From positions 1-7,567 of the forward strand of contig DAIOGO010000129.1 of assembly GCA_036745195.1 (NCBI GenBank): a DNA stretch of 7,567 nt. The letters run 5' to 3'. The translations under genes and the position numbers were made by a program. This document shows positions 5,392 to 7,567 of the stretch, piece by piece. How positions within the stretch are numbered: the first letter of the stretch is position 1; every line of letters begins with the position of its first letter. The DNA comes from JBFHRE01 sp036745195. Lineage in GTDB: Bacteria > Actinomycetota > Acidimicrobiia > Spongiisociales > ZC4RG35. The notes beneath the pieces were generated by a model. It searched no databases. It saw only the letters and a list, made by a program, of their open reading frames with translations, and was not told where the DNA came from.

Positions 5392-6771
5392 CTACTTGGC
5401 CGCCAGCCAGACCAGCTGGCACCTAGGAGGGTCGTTGAGATCGATGGCCCGGAACAGCTGGAACTTGTCACGCCACCACGGGAGTGCCAATCCGTCGGCA
5501 CCGGTCAGTACCTGCTGATCTCCGCCCACCACCCTTGTCACGGTGGCCGAAGAAGTCGGGTGATCCGCCAGGTAGTCGAGCAATCGCGGTTCAGTGATCG
5601 CCCACCCGCTGTCCACGTACTGGTGTAAGCCCGGGTCGTCGGAGGCGAGAACGATGTAGGGGTCGCGCTGGGCATCGGTGAGCGGAATCGTGCGGGGAAT
5701 CAGGTAGTGGTTCGATCGGCCGTCGGCTGTCACCAGGTTGGCGTACATGTTGAATCCGTACCCCGTCTTCAGCTCCAGATACGGCGTGAGACCGTTGAAC
5801 ACCGTGACGGCGACCAACAGACCACCCACCCAGCCAAGACGCCCCCACGCCGCCTGACCGGCCTCCGGATTCAGGACCAGCCGCCAGAGGCGTGCGATCA
5901 GGAACAGACCCCAGGGAATCCACAAGAAGAACACTCCGGTCTGGAGCAATCGAACGGTCGATGCGTTGGGACTAACCACGCTGGCGAGGGCGAAGAGGGC
6001 GAGGAGGCCACCGACCGCCACCTGGGTTGGAGGTCGCATCGCCAATGGAGCCGGGAACCTCTCCAGCACCTCGTCGGCCAGGAAGAGGGAGAACAAGGCC
6101 ACCAACAAGGCCGAGAAGTCGTAGAAGTGCTGGTCGAGGTCGAATGAGATGAACAGGTGGAACACGAACCCGAGGAGCACTCCGTAACGACGGGTCTTCT
6201 TCATGACGAGCAAAACCGGCACCGACAACTCGATCAACGCGGTGGCGGCCGCCACCGCCACCGCTCGCCAATCGCCGGCCGGGATCGGCGGCAAACCGTA
6301 GGAACCGAGCAGTTGATTGGCGTAGGTGATCCCGCACGACACGGTCGGATCGAAGAACCCCCGGTTGAGCTTGGCAAAGGCCGCAAACGAATAGAAGGTG
6401 ATGAGGATGCCGCGGGCGCCGGGGGCGAACGATGCCCACGGGTCGGTTCTCAGCAGGGCGAAGGCGAGGAGGATCGACACCAACCCGGCCACCAGCCAGT
6501 GGTTGCCGAGGAACGGGGCCTCGAGGACGACCACGACCACGGTGAGGACGGCCATTACCCCGGCGAGAAGCCGGGAAGGGCGGGCGATGACCGCAATCGC
6601 CACCAACGCCAGCAACAACGCCGCCGTTCCCAGCGGCGAACCGAGCGGTTCGCCCCTCCAGGCGACCGGGTTGCCGATGACATGCGCCAGCACCGCAATC
6701 GCCCACAGACGAAGGAACCAGGCGAACGGCGGCTTGACCACCTGTCGATTATCGACAGCCCACACCCTCAA
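5392..6771 (-). CDS. HTTM / vitamin-K-dependent-carboxylase-like integral membrane protein
   Basis: A protein of 459 residues with about ten hydrophobic segments (roughly 18-37, 47-63, 68-83, 91-107, 121-135, 170-189, 196-210, 216-233, 250-268, 275-293, 312-326) and a soluble C-terminal part of about 120 residues. YSFAAFAKLNRGFFDP (127-142) and HLFISFDLDQHFYDFSALL (205-223) resemble the lysine loop and following helix of gamma-glutamyl carboxylase and bacterial HTTM proteins. Lys134 aligns by eye with the carboxylase base lysine. After the last membrane segment comes TPYLELKTGYGFNMYANL, which I associate with HTTM-like proteins. No vitamin-K cycle gene is nearby and the substrate is unknown. 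The start is uncertain: TTG at 6771 overlaps the methyltransferase stop by four bases (TTGA); GTG at 6765 or 6741 would also work, the last lying just after a 17-base palindrome. There is no clear Shine-Dalgarno, so coupling to the upstream gene is likely. Membrane nature is secure, family moderately so. Confidence 0.75.
   Translation of the reverse strand: MRVWAVDNRQVVKPPFAWFLRLWAIAVLAHVIGNPVAWRGEPLGSPLGTAALLLALVAIAVIARPSRLLAGVMAVLTVVVVVLEAPFLGNHWLVAGLVSILLAFALLRTDPWASFAPGARGILITFYSFAAFAKLNRGFFDPTVSCGITYANQLLGSYGLPPIPAGDWRAVAVAAATALIELSVPVLLVMKKTRRYGVLLGFVFHLFISFDLDQHFYDFSALLVALFSLFLADEVLERFPAPLAMRPPTQVAVGGLLALFALASVVSPNASTVRLLQTGVFFLWIPWGLFLIARLWRLVLNPEAGQAAWGRLGWVGGLLVAVTVFNGLTPYLELKTGYGFNMYANLVTADGRSNHYLIPRTIPLTDAQRDPYIVLASDDPGLHQYVDSGWAITEPRLLDYLADHPTSSATVTRVVGGDQQVLTGADGLALPWWRDKFQLFRAIDLNDPPRCQLVWLAAK
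6742..6758. repeat. 17-base perfect inverted repeat at the start of the HTTM-like gene
   Basis: CTGTCGATTATCGACAG has two 8-base arms, CTGTCGAT and ATCGACAG, around a single central T. It is AT-richer than its surroundings. It lies within codons 5-10 of the gene if TTG at 6771 is the start, or directly before GTG at 6741 if that is used. Size and symmetry resemble an operator for a dimeric regulator, but a chance palindrome is possible. Confidence 0.5.
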
Positions 6772-7475
6772 ATGGAGGATCTCGTCCAGCGCAGGCCGAG
6801 CAAGCGGGGGATGTGGCGTTGCCCTTCGAGGACCGGGGTTCTCTCGATCTGGGCGTCGGAGACTCCCACCTCGACCAGCCGCTCGAGTCGAAAACCGGCC
6901 GCTGCCGCCGAGGTGAGCAGATCGGACATCGGCCGGTGGTAGAAGCGGACGGTCCCGCCCCCGACCGGCTCATCGCTGAACCCGCGCTCGAAGTAGCTGC
7001 CCGGCCTCCATAGGATCTCGTCGACTTCCTGGATGGGCGCCGAACCGGGGGCGGTGAATACCGGATGGTTGACGACCACTGCCAGCGGGGCGCCGGCGCG
7101 CAACACCCGTGCCAGCTCTTCGAACAGAGGGCGTTCCTCCGGCAGGTGTTCCAGGACCAGGCACACATAGCCGCCATCGAAGGAAGCTGTTCGGAGGGAC
7201 TCCAACCCGGGCAGCCGGAGCCGGATGACCGGTCGGGGGGCGGCGACGAGCAGGTCCTGGAGGAGGTCGACGCCGACGATTCTCCGAACATCCGAGCCGA
7301 AAGTGCGCATGAGTCGCCCTTCACCACTTCCGACGTCCAGCAGGACTGCTCCGGCCGGCGGGTCGAGGAGATCGACCATCAGTGGCGTCACCTCCTCCTG
7401 GTAGGCGGGATCACCTGCCAGTTCCTCTTGCCACCATTTCGGCAGGTCTTCCCACTCGCTTCGCGCTGACGGCAT
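6768..7475 (-). CDS. Class I SAM-dependent methyltransferase
   Basis: From the ATG at 7475 this encodes 235 residues with a seven-strand Rossmann methyltransferase core. LDVGSGEGRL (46-55) is the SAM-binding motif I, and VGVDL with Asp70 is the acidic residue expected to bind the ribose. FDGGYVCLVLEHL (98-110) is the post-II block ending in EHL, typical of Methyltransf_11-type enzymes, followed by FEELARVLRAGAPLAVVV. The later RFYHRPMSDLLTSAAAAGF fits the substrate-side region. The substrate (small molecule, lipid or other) cannot be told. The reading frame stays open upstream, with starts at 7493 (ATG) and 7514 (TTG), but that DNA lacks the strong G/C third-position bias of the gene. The ATG at 7475 also sits exactly six bases after a TATCGT box. 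The stop overlaps the start of the HTTM-like gene by four bases, so the two are probably one transcript. Confidence 0.85.
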   Translation of the reverse strand: MPSARSEWEDLPKWWQEELAGDPAYQEEVTPLMVDLLDPPAGAVLLDVGSGEGRLMRTFGSDVRRIVGVDLLQDLLVAAPRPVIRLRLPGLESLRTASFDGGYVCLVLEHLPEERPLFEELARVLRAGAPLAVVVNHPVFTAPGSAPIQEVDEILWRPGSYFERGFSDEPVGGGTVRFYHRPMSDLLTSAAAAGFRLERLVEVGVSDAQIERTPVLEGQRHIPRLLGLRWTRSSI

Positions 7476-7481
7476 CCGCCG

Positions 7482-7487
7482 ACGATA
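7482..7487 (-). promoter_or_regulatory. Candidate -10 element for a leaderless methyltransferase mRNA
   Basis: The reverse strand reads TATCGT, CGGCGG, then ATG at 7475, placing the box at -12 to -7 if transcription starts on the A of ATG. The same spacing occurs at uvrC. A TTGACC lies farther upstream (around 7517-7522) but is too distant to serve as its -35. No separated Shine-Dalgarno is present, in keeping with a leaderless message. Confidence 0.4.
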
Positions 7488-7532
7488 CGGCATTCCTTGA
7501 TCCGGCCGCCGCAAATGGTCAACCTCATCGCC

Positions 7533-7567
7533 ATGACCGCCCCGACCGGACCCATCTCCGCCGCCCG
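7533..7567 (+). CDS. Possible start of a rightward gene (cut by window edge)
   Basis: An ATG at 7533 opens a frame reading MTAPTGPISAA to the window end. Eight of the ten complete codons after ATG end in C and one in G, the third-position pattern of the other genes here, while the competing reverse frame over the same bases is mixed. This suggests a gene divergent from the methyltransferase, separated by 57 bases. There is no clear ribosome site, and eleven residues are too few to name a product. Confidence 0.35.
   Translation, partial: MTAPTGPISAA

Noticed and set aside
5402..5420. Hairpin GCCAGC-N7-GCTGGC just downstream of ugd, considered as a terminator
   Set aside because: The stem is only six pairs, lies inside the coding end of the HTTM-like gene and is not followed by a T-run in either direction.
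3954..5426. Plus-strand frame of 490 codons overlapping ugd in another phase
   Set aside because: It is longer than ugd but Arg/Gly-rich throughout and without recognisable motifs; ugd has the ribosome site and the family signatures.
7500..7567. Upstream extension of the methyltransferase frame to the window edge
   Set aside because: The frame is open but encodes a Gly/Asp/His-rich stretch with mixed third positions, unlike the gene body, and overlaps a rightward frame with much stronger third-position G/C.

Overview
The window is high-G+C DNA with strong G/C preference at third codon positions and several GTG/TTG starts. It most likely comes from an actinobacterium. The conserved order uvrC-rapZ-yvcK followed by pgk, and the RapZ P-loop variant GLSGAGRST (Arg where most P-loops have Lys), both point to Actinomycetota. 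An Acidimicrobiia-like lineage is possible, but the sequence alone does not settle it.

Layout, left to right. Positions 1-3970 are a leftward housekeeping cluster, transcribed uvrC > rapZ > yvcK > pgk. UvrC is the excision-repair nuclease, RapZ a P-loop nucleotide- and RNA-binding regulator, and YvcK/GlmR a UDP-sugar-binding regulator of central carbon and cell-wall precursor metabolism. Phosphoglycerate kinase is cut by the left edge. uvrC and rapZ overlap by 17 bases and rapZ and yvcK are 7 bases apart, so these three look like one operon. A 97-base spacer precedes pgk. The genes usually found between yvcK and pgk in actinobacteria (whiA, and often gap) are absent. Positions 3971-4077 are a divergent intergenic region with candidate promoters in both directions. 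Positions 4078-5376 hold a rightward single gene for UDP-glucose 6-dehydrogenase, complete with its catalytic residues. It converges with a leftward two-gene unit (5392-7475): a class I SAM-dependent methyltransferase followed, with a 4-base overlap, by a multi-pass membrane protein of the HTTM / vitamin-K-dependent-carboxylase-like type. At the right edge a probable rightward gene begins at 7533 and is cut after 11 codons.

How the genes relate. The left cluster combines DNA repair with the RapZ/YvcK regulatory pair and glycolysis. RapZ and YvcK homologues in other bacteria control GlmS and amino-sugar supply, and Ugd makes UDP-glucuronate for surface polysaccharide, so a cell-envelope precursor theme is possible but inferred. 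The methyltransferase and HTTM-like protein are probably co-translated; their substrates cannot be read from sequence.

I found no CRISPR array, RNA gene, insertion sequence, prophage or obviously new multi-gene system. The points most worth checking are the HTTM-like protein with a conserved carboxylase-type lysine paired with a methyltransferase, the identically spaced TANNNT-N6-ATG arrangement at two genes (suggesting leaderless mRNAs), the 17-base perfect palindrome at the HTTM gene start, and the missing whiA/gap. All stretches over about 300 bases are covered by genes.
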